From Colletes latitarsis (lineage: Eukaryota > Arthropoda > Insecta > Hymenoptera > Colletidae): 64,000 nucleotides of DNA. Below, one piece after another: positions 14,401-27,196 of the stretch (the stretch's first letter is position 1; every line of letters begins with the position of its first letter). The position numbers and the translations under genes are program-made. The stretch covers positions 29,664,479-29,728,478 of the forward strand of contig NC_135147.1 in NCBI RefSeq assembly GCF_051014445.1, in the 5' to 3' direction. The notes under the pieces were generated by a model. It had not been told where the DNA came from, did no database searches, and saw nothing but the letters and a program-made list of their open reading frames with translations.

Positions 14401-16949
14401 AATATCCTTCGAGGAGATGGAAATCTCGTTCCACGATTCTATCGAGGGGACCATGTGTCCCCATAGAATTCAACTTCCCCAAGAAATCGAACAGCGCGTT
14501 CTACTTACGGTTCAATCCAGACAAGCCACCAGTCTCCACCGAAACCAATCGGAAACACTATTCTACGAGTCGATGAAATAACACCCCGTAAAACGTGAAA
14601 TACGGTTCCCCAAAATTCTGGCAACATTGTGTCGTTTCGGTTTGATAAACCAAGTATCTTGCTCGTTTATCATTCCTTTCCCTCGGGACAGCTTAGCTCC
14701 TTAATTATCCAGCACTCTAAGAAGCTCCCTTAACCGGCTCTAATTAAAGCAGAACAACGCTCTCGGTAAATTCTCGCGATTAATTCTCGTACGGCGCGAC
14801 GCGTAAAAATGCTTGGTCCCATTTTGCTGGACGCTATAGACTTCAACTGCCACGTAGCGTCGATCGTGTCTTCCGAAACAAAATCAGGAGGTCCCCGAAC
14901 GCTGTAGGAATGTTGTTCCTACCCAGTATATGTCTTTGCTCCGCCCATTGCTCCGCCCTTGTCCCGAGAGGCGTGGCCTACGGCGGCCACCGGCTTCTGA
15001 CACGCCTGTAGCTCTCGCGAAGCAGAGATCAGGGAAAATGGGACGCTTTGTGCGGTTTGCTAGCCGCTATTCTGCCACTTTGTGACAGTCGTGAAATTGA
15101 ACATTCGCGAAAAACGGCTGTTTCGGCTACGTCACGGACGGAGCAACCAAACGACGCTGTTAAACGCGAAATGAGAATTGCGCTGTCCATTGTTTAAGCC
15201 ACGGTGCCTGTGACTCCGCAATACCGGTGACACAACTGGCCGTAAATATTTAATGTCCGAGTTTACAACGTCACGAATTTTCCTCTTTTATTCAAAAAAT
15301 TTCGCAGATCTTGAGAAATACATTAACTACGGTAATTGACTTTTTTCGTAATATAAAAATAATTTATTACACACTTTCTAACGTGCATAGTGTCGTTGAA
15401 CCTTTTGTCGGGGACATTTTCTTTTAACGAGACTTTACCCAGGACAAAAAAGTCTAGGATTTCCTTTTGAAAAAATAAGAAAAGAGACCTGAGAGTTACA
15501 TGTCTAGCCCGGAATAACCCTTGAGCCATGAAAAACGAATAAAGCTTCCACCGCAGCATTTTTATACGCGGGTATACGGTCCTAAACCTAAGCGTCTAAG
15601 CATCACGTTACCATCTGAAAATAAAGCTATCGTCGTAGATGTTCGTAAAGATTCCATCGGGAACGAAACGAAAGACTGTGAGAAACTATCGAAGGGTGGC
15701 CAGGAATCTCTGCAAATTCAGGACCTTTGACCCTCGAAATCTTCGACCACGCACTCCCTTCGACCTTTTATTCAAATCTACACCGTTTCGGAGGATAGCA
15801 GGCGTTGCCCTCTCGCGAGATTGAGCCGACACGCTAATTTATAGCTTTCTTTACGGTCCGCACGATCCTGCTGGAATATTGCTGGACTCGTAGCAACGCG
15901 AGCAACGGCGATTTGTTCCGAGGGAAATCGAACGCGAACGAGCCACGTAAATTACCAGGAAAGAATAAAATCGGGGATTTATGTTTCCTAGAATCGAACC
16001 TGACTTGTAATCAATAATCAACGTACACGACGATCGCCAGCTTGAACAAGTTCCTAGTCGAGCAATAAGCGCGAACAATTCGTTCTTTAATCTATACGGA
16101 TCGAAAGCACTCACGGTAACTGGATCGTCGTCTCGAACTCGGTTAATTCGAATCTGGAAAGCTAGTGACTGTGTTACATAATGTAATGTATATTTCTGTC
16201 GAAGGTGGTGTCGTTACTTTTTGAAACGTTGACTTTGTGGCGGTTGACTCGATAGGGAGACTCTTTGACTTTATAGTTTCAAATCAACGCTTCGCCTGAA
16301 ACCGATACGCTCTAGCGAGGTCGAATTACTTCTCGTATCGTGCCTCGAACGGGATAAAATCGTCAACGTCCCTGTAAAAGTCTCGAAAAGTGTCACGTTA
16401 AATTAAAAGCGCTACGGAGTTTTTTTATTTCGATCCGCTTGATCCGTCGTGTAATATAAAAAGAAAATTGTAAAGGAACGATGCAAAAAATATCTGATTA
16501 AACTGCATTAAAAGTAGTCTATTCGATCCGGACGACCCATCTTCCGGAAAAGGAAAGTACAGAAAAAAGGAAAACGACTATTTTCTGCCCGAAGTGGCCC
16601 AGACTGCCCCCTCCATCGCGTCTAATATCTTAATTCGAGGCGACGGAGGGCGGAACGTGGTCAAAATTCGCTCGAATTCGGGTCACCGATCGAACAGACC
16701 AATTTATTCGAATAATCGCAGCCGCGGCTCTTTCTTGGCCCCCCGCCCCTATACCCCTTCGATCGAGTCGTTAATAGCGACGATCGTCCGGGAATATCGA
16801 TACCGCGGCGAGAATAAACTGGTCGTCGTCGTCTTGAACTCCCGAACGATTTACCCATCGCGCCCCTCCGTCTCCCACCCTTGCATCCCACTAGCTTTCA
16901 GCGACACAGCGACGTTAAGCCGCGCAATTGCGCGACGAACGGCTCGGCG
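11435..16949. other. Gene-free stretch
   Basis: I find no exon I can support. ORFs such as 13435-13692, 13750-14040 and 14312-14581 (all plus) have no recognisable domain, no splice context I could extend and no flanking signals. Around 14930-15000 lies a locally GC-rich stretch containing TGCTCCGCCC twice; a promoter is possible but has no gene attached. Confidence 0.4.
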
Positions 16950-17640
16950 AGGGTTAGAAAGACAGAAGAAAGGCACGGCGGAGGGAGGAGGGGAGGAGGG
17001 GGCGCGGGGAGACGGGAAAAGAAAGAATAGCAGATGGAACGGTGACGAGGTTCGTGCTTTGTCGGTCACAGGGACTCTCCAAGTCGTTTCGACCTTCTTT
17101 CCGCGGCTCGGTGCAACGGCCAGCGGACACGAAACCGCGTAGATGGCGCTCGCGCTAATCAGCCTGCGCCCCGTCCCCTACCCCCTGTCTGACGGAGAAA
17201 GACGGAAAGAATGACGACAGAGAATCGGAATACGCGCGAGAAAGAGAGCGGACGGGGCGAGAAAAGGAGAGGCAGAGTCGAAGGGAAAGAAAGGAACGAC
17301 CGAGAGCGAGGTTCGCTGAAGAGGCATCGGAAAACGGGTTGGAGGCGGGCCGGGGGTGGTGGGTGGGGTGTGGGGGGTGGGAGGGGAGGCATGCCTCCGC
17401 GGGGGGAGTTGTATCGACCGCGCCGCACTGCGGGGCTTTATCCCCTCCCGCGCCCCAACCGTTCCACCACCAGCAACTGCTGCCGGAGGAACACATCCGT
17501 CCCTCTTTCACCGTTCTCACACCCTACGCCCTCGGAACCTTCCTCGTTCTGTCTCTCTCCGTTACAGACTCGTTTCTCCCTCTCTTATTTCGTTTCTCTT
17601 CGCTATGCATTTTCCTGCTTCTTTTCGCACCCCTGCCCCG
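16950..17640. other. GC-rich purine/pyrimidine-skewed stretch with G-runs
   Basis: The plus strand is purine-rich (GAGAAAGAGAGCGG and similar) up to about 17300, then carries dense G-runs between about 17341 and 17398 (GGGCCGGGGGTGG, GGGTGGGG, GGGGGGTGGGAGGGG), then turns C/T-rich. The G-runs satisfy the simple four-run rule for a G-quadruplex. GAGA-type tracts next to CpG-rich DNA often mark insect promoters, but no first exon could be tied to it. Long ORFs here, such as 17211-17951, arise because A/T-rich stop codons are rare. Confidence 0.5.
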
Positions 17641-18760
17641 GGTCTCCCCCAATTAGGGATATTCTTATCTCGATCTATTCCCTCTTATCGCCCCCTTGCA
17701 CGCCCTACGCTCGTCTCTGCGGTCTCTCTCTTTATCCAATTATACGTATATTCCTCTTAACGTTTGTTCTACCAAATTTTTCCCCCCTGTGCTTTCAGTA
17801 TCACCTATGGCCCTTTGCACACCCCTCGACCCTCGCGTCGCGAATCCACAAATTAGATAAACGCGTCTGGGAGTCTGTAACCAAGGTTTCGTCCGACTCC
17901 TCGTCTTTCGGAATCCGTCGGTCCCACCGACTGGGTGTATCTCTTACGTAACAGCTCGAATTTTTCACATTCGAAGAACAGCACGTTACCATCCCCTGCA
18001 TTTCGATTGCAATAATTAGATATATCCATCTTCCTTATCGTTCGGCTGGTATCGTCCTAGTCTTTCAAGTTTGTCTCTCAGAATCTTCGAATTAAGTTTA
18101 GAGGTTAGGATTCCTAGAGAGTTCCCAAACTTTGCGCAGTATACAGGAAGTATACCAACCTCTAGATCCTGGTTTATTGCTTCCCCTGGTTCACTACGTC
18201 GCTTAAACAACGCTAAAGAAGATTGCTACAGCATCTAAAAAGATTCGAGACGCTGGAATCTTCAAGAGACCACCAACCCTGTTTTTCGAATATTTTTTTT
18301 CTCATCCCCTGTGTTTTCTGTCTCCAGCAATTAGGTGTCTCCATCTCCCTCGTCGTCAAACTGGAATATTTATCGTACAAAGTCTTTCTATTTGCGTTCG
18401 ATCGTCCGCTGGAGTCTTTGAGTATCTTTCAGCTCTCTTCTTTGTATTCTGTGCTCGCATCCCTCGTGTTTCATTCCCACGGTCTATTAGTATCCTCGAC
18501 TAACATTCCCCCGTGTTTCCGTATCCATCACTCTTCCCTCTCGAGTTTCTGCCCTACCAAGTCTTCTTGTCTGTCAGAATCTTCGACCAACCACAAACTT
18601 ACATACACTAGATCTATCCATTAGGTTAAGGTTGTACCATTGTATGTCTTTAAGGAACATTATCGTCTCTAGCCAATAGCTCCCACAGCCTCGTTCGAAT
18701 TTTCATCCTGCCACGTCTTTCTGTTTGCCTTTTGCGGTTCCTTGGACTATCCTTCAACTA
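17640..18760. repeat. Degenerate pyrimidine-rich tandem array (about 160-bp or 320-bp unit)
   Basis: Related modules recur. One resembles CAATTAG followed by a T/C-rich tail (about 17649, 18013, 18329). Another resembles TACCAAGTCTTTCTGTTTG, often followed by TCAGAATCTTCGA (about 17767, 18050, 18383, 18550, 18706). Spacings are near multiples of 160. TCAGAATCTTCGA is exact at about 18078 and 18576. Units are strongly diverged, so the unit length is a rough estimate from reading by eye. Confidence 0.45.
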
Positions 18761-19806
18761 TCCTCCAATCCTGTTTGTGTTTTAGAATCACCGAACATCC
18801 TCCAACATCAATCTTTCCACATCCTCTTCCTACTTCCGTTTAGATCTTCCAGCGACTCTAGAAACCGTTACATAGATCGATGTAAAAATGTAAAAATGTC
18901 CGGCACGTCTCCCCGTTTCTCTTCCATGGTCTCTTCAGAACTTGGACGATCCTCTGAGACCCTGGTCTCCGATACCGAGTGGCCATTAACCCAGCTTTCC
19001 GTGGACCGGGTCTCGAGAATGGGATTTGAGGGAAAAAGGATTTTTCGCGCCCTCGATTCCGATTTCCGTGCACGCGGAGGCCATGTAATTCGACTCGCCA
19101 GGCGGAGCTGATGCCACACGCCCCCGTAGATGGCTGGCTGCATCGGGAATTCGTTGACAAGCGAGGCTTGTTACGTCGAGGGCTGTTCTCGCGTGGAGAG
19201 GGCACTCGATTAGTCGGAAAATGAAAATCGAACGGGGAAACACGCAGCGTGCACCGTCGATGATAAACTCGTCCGAGGGGGATCCCGGGACGCGTCGAGG
19301 CACCGCTTTGAACGCGACTGCCGGTGGGTTCTCTTCGATTCAACGAATCGCCCAAGATTTCGAGCGGAAGTCGAGGTGTCTGCGAGGCTTCGAGGACTTT
19401 CGGCGATTGGATCATTTTTTCAAACGCAAAGATGGTCTCTTTCGAGTATCCCAAGATCAATTTAGGACTGATGATTTATTTATAAAGCGTATGGTTTTAA
19501 TGACGATAATAGTAGAGGGGTGGAAACGATACGCAAAAATATACGTTCGAAGCGAAGTAACGTTTGGAATCCGACTTGGAGAAATAATTCTCGAATAACG
19601 AAATCACGGTGACCGTAGCTACTTGACAATGTTCAAGCACGCTCGATCGTAACCCAGTAACGCGGCTCGAAATCACGAGCAACGTGCTCGCTAAAAAATG
19701 CATGAGATCGTCAGAGCGCCGGGGAAAGGAGCAAGGAAACGCGAATTTGCACGCGACATTTTTTTGTTCGAGAAATCCGCCCTTTAAATTGCAGAGCGGA
19801 CGGGCA
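18761..19806. other. Gene-free stretch
   Basis: Overlapping ORFs on both strands (18858-19460 minus, 18725-19111 plus, 19221-19598 plus) have no recognisable domain. They reflect a local shortage of stop codons. Nothing else seen. Confidence 0.4.
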
Positions 19807-20169
19807 TACACTGCCGGCCAAAAGTTTCGAATCTATTCAGGATCTTCAATTTACCGAACGATAAACAAACTCGAGCGTCGTTGAAATATTCAAATTATTT
19901 TACAGAGAAATAAAAATCTACTTTATAAGTAAGCCTGCAACTGGGATTAAACTGATTAAACGTCGATGAAAAATATTCGTCAAAAAAAGTAGCACGTTTA
20001 TTTTACCAAAATTGAAAACAGCCGATGGACTCGTCACAGAGATGGTTGTAATATACCGAGTGACCATTTTTAGAATTAGGTGTAAAAATATTTGACGTGT
20101 TTTCTTGGTTATTTTGAAACTGTTCCCTTTAATTCCAGCAGTGATTTGAAACTTTTGGGCGGTAGTGTA
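19807..20169. mobile_element. Tc1/mariner-type MITE (363 bp)
   Basis: The left end TACACTGCCGGCCAAAAGTT (19807 on) and the right end at 20143-20169 are inverted repeats of 27 bases with three mismatches. CCAAAAGTTTC near the tip is the usual pattern of Tc1-like transposon ends, and the element begins and ends with TA, the target these elements duplicate. The 363-bp interior is AT-rich and has no transposase DDE/D region, so this is a non-autonomous copy moved by a transposase from elsewhere. A minus ORF covering 19918-20388 runs through the right end and is not a gene. Family assignment is inference from the ends. Confidence 0.85.
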
Positions 20170-23100
20170 AGGAATGGTGGCCCTCTCGTGCATCGACATC
20201 GATGAAACGCGGTATCGATTACCGACAGTTATGCGACCGGGGGTGAACGCGAGACTGGAAAACAAGAATAAGGCGAGAGAACGAACGAAAGAAAAAGGAA
20301 TTCGGTACATCCCCCACCGAGGGAATAGCTGCGCCGAATTAAACGACAAATTTACGGGCAAAATATATCGCCACCGGTCGGCGAACACAACGGAACAGCT
20401 GATCCATTTAACCAGAGCCCGTGCACGCGCGAAAGGGACGAAAGAGACAAAATTGATTTGAAATTTCGAAAAAGAAAAATATATTTACCTTGGTCGGGGT
20501 ACCATTTGTAAAAAATATTTACCCTTTGCATTTAAAATGGCTACGAACGCGAACGACCTTTATTTTCACGAGAACGTTCAACGGCGAAATGATAACAAAT
20601 TTTTCCCCGCCGACAGCTAGCGCAGCTGTTTCGACCGATCCCAGGGTTAACCATGACGAATGGCCGGAAATGTTTCCCGAATAATGAAAAGAGAAGAAAA
20701 AAAATGGTCGAGAAAATTTACGGAGAGAGCTGCTTAATATTTGTGTCACGACGGCGCGGGTTTTAAGGGTGGCAAGACGGTGTCCATCGATTCCGGTCCA
20801 GCCTCGTTTCGCCCTTGCAGGACCTCGACCCTTTGACACTAAAACACCTCCGTTTCGCTGATTAATTCATCTGATACCGCGATGCATATGCTGCTGGTTG
20901 GACCGTTGCCAGATGCACCCCTTTAAGCACGACTCCGACCGCGTCTCGTTAAGGGTGTATTCTCGTTCGAAACGTCATTTTTTCGATTTCTTAATAGCAA
21001 GAAGAAACACGTAACGTTTTCAAAATTATCGCTGACTCGGTATTCGAACGAAAATGTGTTGGAAAATAAAGAAAATAAATAAATAGCAAACCCTAAATCT
21101 TCTCCCCGATTCGTTCTATCGCAAATCATTTTGCCATAAATTCTCAGGTCGGTAACGTACGTACCGATTTGTTTGGGGCAACAGATAGGATTCTAAAACG
21201 TTTCCAGCTGCGCCGAGAGACTGGAAAACCGTTAAAAAATTCACGGCGTTTCCGGTCCGGTGCTTCACGGACCGCCGTCGAGGCGCCATTTAAAACGAAC
21301 ACCCCCATTTGTCGTATCGTCTTCTCGAATCAGTTCCCCGCGAGACTGTCAAAGTGATTTTAATTAAAATTTAGCCCAGCGGGCGTGTGCCGACCGGTGG
21401 CAATTACTCGAAATAATTGAACGTTCGACGCGCCAGAGGGGGGTAAGGGGGGTTAGAGGGTTGGGAACAAAAGAGAAAAGCAAAGAGATCCGGAAAACTA
21501 ACGCAAATAGACACGCCAATGTCCACCGTATTGAACGTCGAAAACAAGGGCGGAGGAGGCGAAGGCATAATTGGAGAACGCTTGGTAGCCAATCCAACGG
21601 TGACCCTCGAGTTACATTATACGCCAATGACTCTGCAATTTCTTTTTTTTTCAATAAGTTACGTAACAGTGTTACTCGATCTCTGTTTACGAGTTGTGTA
21701 CGATCCTTGGATGCGTAAGCATTCGAATAATTAAAAAATCGACGCTCGGTAGATTTTCCTCGTCGTCGTTACGTGCATATGCATGAGACTGAATGCGAAG
21801 AACTGATTTTCCCTGGCTGCATCAGAGTCGGTGATTTTATTCGAATCTACAAACAATCGAGACAGACGCTATTTAATAAAAAATTCCGAAAAATTTTAAA
21901 ACCATCGCACCAAAGGAACTTACAAAGGATTTACATTCGTAACAAACTATCGGATACTATCAAGTTCGTCCAACGGTTCGCAAACACCGAGCAATTTGTA
22001 ACCGGTTGCGGTAAAGCTTGTCTAGGAAGCGACCAACGCGTTCTCCAATGAAATTCCACGCAACTTGGGCGAGTATGTGTAACTCGTCGTCTAACTCGTT
22101 ACTTTTACCTTCTCCTTGAAAATAAATTAATAAACAAAAGACAGGAGACGGTCTTATCCGTCTCGTTGGGCGCTTTCTCGTCCCCCTTAAAAATTCAAGC
22201 TGGTCGAAATCGGAAGTCTTTTGTCTCGGAACGGACCTTTTAAAGGTGACAGATGCATTCTTCGCTCGGCTCGCGAAAGCGCATTAATGAAAAACGACGT
22301 CAGAAACGGAAAGCAAAACAGTCGTATTAATTTTTAACCGCGCGGTACACTTTTTCCGTTTCGCGCAAGAACGTCTCGGTGGAAATCTCTGTCTCTGGGT
22401 TTTTAATAACGTCGAACGAACCTTTTCCTCGTTCCGTAACAATTTATACGCGGAAATGAATTTTTAACGACGACAGAACATCAACGCTTAACGATGTAAC
22501 GTTGTGCTTTTCTTCGATCCGCAGATTCTCGTTAAATGATTATACACTTCATTTCGAAAAAGTATACTCGACAGATTTGGCACCTTTTAAGATAGTCGAG
22601 GAAATATTTCTTGGACACGGCTGGCGATCTTAACGTCGTTTATCGAGTATGTGTATTCGTTTGGCATTATTCGAAGAAAGACGTGCCGTTGAAAATATTG
22701 TAACCGAAACACCGGATCGCGTAGTTAAAGTCTGGCAAGCGAGCCTCCACTTTAAAAACTTTGATTTCCATCCAGCTGGTCGCGTTTCCTTCGCCCGGCT
22801 CGCGACTCGACTTTAATAACTTCGTCGATGTTATCAAGGGGTAAGCAAAGGGAAAACAAATTACAAACGGCGAATTCCACTTCCGATCTAACTATATTCC
22901 AAGTTTTTTTAACAAGCCGTAGCCTCCGGCGAACGGGAACCGGTAAGAAAATCTATAACACGATTTTCTTAGCTGTTAATAAGAAATAAAGAAACTCTAG
23001 AATTTCTACAGTTCGAAAACGTGAATCATTTGGCATTTAAAATCCAATTTCATCCAAAGGGGGTACGAACATTGGAACGCAAAGCATTCGAACGTGTATA

Positions 23101-24696
23101 GAGGCATAGCAACTTGTTGCTGTTTTCAATCAAGGATTAATTTTCATCTGCATGCTTAATTTCAAACGCTTCTTTATTGCTTTTTCTGCCTGGAACGATG
23201 AAACATTGCGGACATTTTTTCCTGATACGAAGAGAACAAACCGAATGTATATTGGATTCCAAAATAAATAGCTTCGATATATCCCTGGACACATATTAAT
23301 TATCGTTGCAAATATCCAAGTTCCGTTTGTAGATTGGTCGAATAACAATATTCCAACGTCTCGAAATAATTACGCGTTACGACGATCCCAACGATTAGTT
23401 TCAATTAGTGCGCCGCGTTAATCCCAACCGTAAAAGAATCTTGGAATTTTAAAGCGCGTTCGAGTCCAATTAAATTAGCCGTACCGACTGCTGGTGCAAA
23501 TCGATTCAGCGTGTAGAATGCGTACGCACAGTAAACAAGCACGGTGCGAAATAATATGGCTTCTCGCGTTCTCCGTTGTAACACTGGACGACGACGTATC
23601 GAAAGAAAAATTTCTTCCGAAACGGTACGGTGGTCCTTCGCTCGAAGAAAGACCATCGTTCTTTTTTAAGTAAAAATATACGTATTGCGAGACACGAAGC
23701 GTTCTACGACTAAAAAACTGTGGGAAACGCTGTTGCAGAATATTCCAGAAAGTTGCGCGAGGATTAAATTACTGGTCCACGTCTAATTAATTCGCGACGC
23801 AACGTGCCATCGTGGCCGTTATTATCGTTATTAGAACTTGCACGATCGTGTCGCGTTATCAGATATCGCGGGAGCAAATTATGGTTAGCTATTATGTTGT
23901 TTTTAGTTTTTACATCGCACACCCGATCTCTTCCGCTTATGTGAAATCCGAGTACAGAGTGTCGAGAACGTTATTCGAGCACTGTTTTACTTGGAAAACA
24001 ATTTTCATGTGAAAATTACTACACAATTTTATTTCTCTTTATTACTCGTACTCTTACGTGTATGGACCGATGAAAACGAACGTAATTAAACGGTAGAAAT
24101 TGTTCTTGATTATGCGCATGATTTTGCCGCCCACGGATGACAGAATTACGGCGTAACGGACACGGCTAATATCGTCTATTTATTTATTTATTATCCGCCG
24201 CGCCATTGTGTTTCTCCGCTGACGTCAAAAGAACAATACGCGTCGTTATATTCCTGGTATCCCACGAACAATAAAATCATCCTGGATGTTGCTACGATCC
24301 TTTTTCCAGCGGGGCTCCAATCACGACGTATTGTACCGAAATTTCCAAGAGAAACAGTGCGCCACGCGTAAATATCTAGCATGAAACGAAAATCTGATAC
24401 GAACGGTTGAATTTATACGCAAGGGCTATTCCAAGAACGGACAAATATCATCGAGAACGAATTATAATGAAATCATAATAGTAATTAATAATACCGGCGG
24501 CATTAAACTGTGAAGTTAATGAGATATTGACGTTGCCGTGAAGCCGCCATATTTGTTCTAGAAACATCGGTAACGGTTCCCGCTCGAAAGCTGAACGCCA
24601 CCATTGTTATATTTCACGAAAGCGAGATTGCGTGTTTGTTTTCTCAGCTGCTAAAGACCAGTAATGATACTTGAGATGAAGGCGAAGGCGAAGGCG
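20170..24696. other. Gene-free stretch
   Basis: No supported gene or repeat. Short ORFs (20174-20461 plus, 21773-22051 plus, 23130-23348 minus) lack domains and splice context. A perfect CRE-like octamer TGACGTCA sits at 24220-24227, with no promoter near it. A short GAAGGC/GCGAAG repeat lies at 24677-24700. Confidence 0.45.
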
Positions 24697-24905
24697 AAAG
24701 CGCAGACGAAATTCGACACCAGCAGATATTTATACACAACGGACATCGTTGAGCCTCGAAGCCGCCGTTATCTTTTGCCAACCGTCGTCGTCGACAACCG
24801 AAGAAAAGGACAGCGAATGAGAAAAAACGCCTTGTCTCGTGTACGAATCGTCTCCGGCATCCCAACTCGTACAGTTTTTTCAAGTGTCGTCTTTCACGCT
24901 TCACC
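24697..24905. repeat. Dispersed repeat, copy 2 of 2
   Basis: Partner of 662-865 in the same orientation. It carries the same blocks in the same order and is longer mainly by insertions in the CGTCGTCGTCGAC part. See copy 1 for the shared motifs. Confidence 0.7.
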
Positions 24906-27015
24906 GACTCTAAGGGGGACCCCCCCAGTCGAGAAAGATAAAAATGACTGGTGGTTAGCAACGAGGGCTTCGAAAACCATAAATCGACTTCGAAATAAGA
25001 GCACGAGGAGGTGAAAAACCTAGAAAAAAATTCTCATATAATTTATGGACGACCCCTAAACGAAACACGTGTCACGAACACGACGGACGTTAGATTTCTA
25101 CGATATATCGCATGGAGGAGGGCAGGAACGGTGCCAGGACTATGCAGGTACACGAAAACGGCTCGGTTGTGACAAAGCAAGGAAAACGTGCCCTTTGGTT
25201 GCGCAGCTAGAGAGTTTGGCGTGTTTCTATGCGTCGCGACACGCTACGCCGCAACATCAAAGCGTAATTTAGTTCGGGAATGAGCGACCGTGCATACTCT
25301 ACCGATCGATTACAAATTCATTGTACTCGTACACGGTTCGCGAGTAAATACACTACGCGAATATATGGAAGCGACACAATCGTTTTTACACTTTCTCGAT
25401 TAACACGTTGCCTGCCAATAATTGATAAATAATCCGAACTTCCGAACTTCCGCAATTTCTGCGTAATTCAAGGAATTGTCAATGCATGTCAATAACGCAT
25501 ATAGAAACCTTTGTGCGGACAGAGCGTGACCCAAGCACTGTCCAGCGTACGCGCTACAATTATATGGGTCAGGTCCACGATATTCTTACGAGCCATAATG
25601 ATATTGGTTATTTGAAATTTTGTATCTAAATAAAAATGTTGCCCATCTCCGGACGAAGGGAATCACGTGGCACTCGAGGATGACGTGTGCGTGCCCGTCA
25701 AAGCAGCAGCAACCTGCACAGACGAGGGGGCTCGTGCATAATTAGGAACCAAGGGTAGCAAGCATGGTTGGCCACGAGCAGCGCCGTGTTTGCGCACACC
25801 CGTGTACACAAGCACGTGAACGCACCAGCGGCCAACGCGCGCGTTCACAGAACCGCTTGACATTCTTTGCCCGGTGTTTTTGTTTCGACTTTTTATTCAG
25901 TGTTTTTTTCTTTTTTTTTTTTGCTTCGGATTCGTTTGTTTCGTTCTGCGTTTATCTGTCGTTCAAACATCAAACGACACGTTCGAACCCCTAACATTTA
26001 GAATTTATTTACAAATCTATGTTTCAATAGTATAATCGCAACGATTTTTAAAAGGTCAGAGAAGCAACGATCACGCGTTTGAGAGTGGTTTCCGTATAAC
26101 AGAATTTTTTCACAGCTTTCCGTCTCTGTTCTTTTCAATTCGTTTATTTGTTTTGGGTCGGATTTTATTCGCGCACGCGATGTTATTCCAAGCTTGGATC
26201 ATCCGCGACGTTGTATGTTTTTCAGCTTTTCACGCGTGGATCGAACGAACGTTATTCTCCAAAGTATACGTTCGATGTTGCAACGTTAGGTTTGCATACG
26301 GTGTAAATAAAAATACACTACGGATTAGCGTAACGGAACAACGTACGTACACGATATTTTCTCTGTACAAAAGCTTTGATTTAACACGTTTCTTTTTCCC
26401 CTATCTCCTCGGAAAAAAGTTCTCATCTTTCGCTCCGATTATTTTTCATTTCGCCGTCGCCTTTCGCTTTTCATTTGCATCTACGTTGTAATTTGAACGG
26501 GATTTGATCCACGGTGAGTGATGAAGCTTCCGAGTGCCAATGGCAAGAGAACATTTTTCCATAAGCATATTGTTACAATTCTGATGTATATTTTATTCAC
26601 AATTTCGTGAAATATTTAAAAACTCGTATTGCTACTTCGTTGATCCAAACATAAACGACGGAAAATAGTTCGCAGAGACTTCTTCCATCAAGAATCTCTT
26701 CCGACTCGAGTACCTCTATCACAGAGACGATCTCTTGCAATAAGACACTTCCAGCGAGTACGTACTTATCGTAAAACCTCGCACGAGTAACGAAGATCAT
26801 TAAAAAGAGAGAACCAATGTGATTCGCGTCGCCGGAAATAAGAAAATTCGCTCGGTATCTAAGAAACGATCAGCAAGAAATGGTCGCCATTCAGAGTTGA
26901 TTTGCATTTCACTCGAAGCAAAAACAAGGAAAAATTTACGTAAACCAAACGTACGACAATCCTCGCGTTTATCCGAATAACTATAAGAGAAGGTGAAGAA
27001 AAATTTGGTGAATAG
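24906..27015. other. Gene-free stretch
   Basis: No gene supported. It contains a T-rich run around 25895-25922. A plus ORF at 26153-26491 is followed by a donor-like string (CACGGTGAGTG near 26509), but neither an upstream nor a downstream exon could be found. Confidence 0.4.
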
Positions 27016-27196
27016 ACATACCCTCGAAATCCTACCCACTTTCGAGAAAAAAATTCAGTACGGTCGGAACTTTAAACGTTAATAACTTTTTAACGAAGCC
27101 TCGATCAACAAATTGATATTCTTGATTTTCGTCTTATTTTGGCCTCTAGAATCCCCCATTAAAATTTTTCCCAGAGATGGCCGAACAACCTGTATA
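27016..27196. repeat. CACCCTGTA-end repeat, copy a (5' truncated)
   Basis: It shares long blocks with 39170-39351: CATACCCTCGAAATCCTACC, CCACTTTCGAGAAAAAAATT, GGTCGGAACTTTAAACGTT, CTTTTTAACGAAGCCTCG, and TTTTGGCCTCTAGAA, ending GGCCGAACAACCTGTATA. This copy begins at ACATACC, so it lacks the part that is tandemly doubled in copy b. No ORF of note. The class is unknown. Confidence 0.85.

Noticed and set aside
16594..17142. 182-codon plus ORF
   Set aside because: CpG/GC-rich stretch with open frames on both strands and no domain.
17211..17951. 246-codon plus ORF
   Set aside because: Lies in GA- then CT-rich DNA where stop codons are rare; other frames on both strands are open too; the product is low-complexity with no domain.
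19918..20388. 156-codon minus ORF over the MITE
   Set aside because: Spans the inverted end of the element and has no transposase signature.
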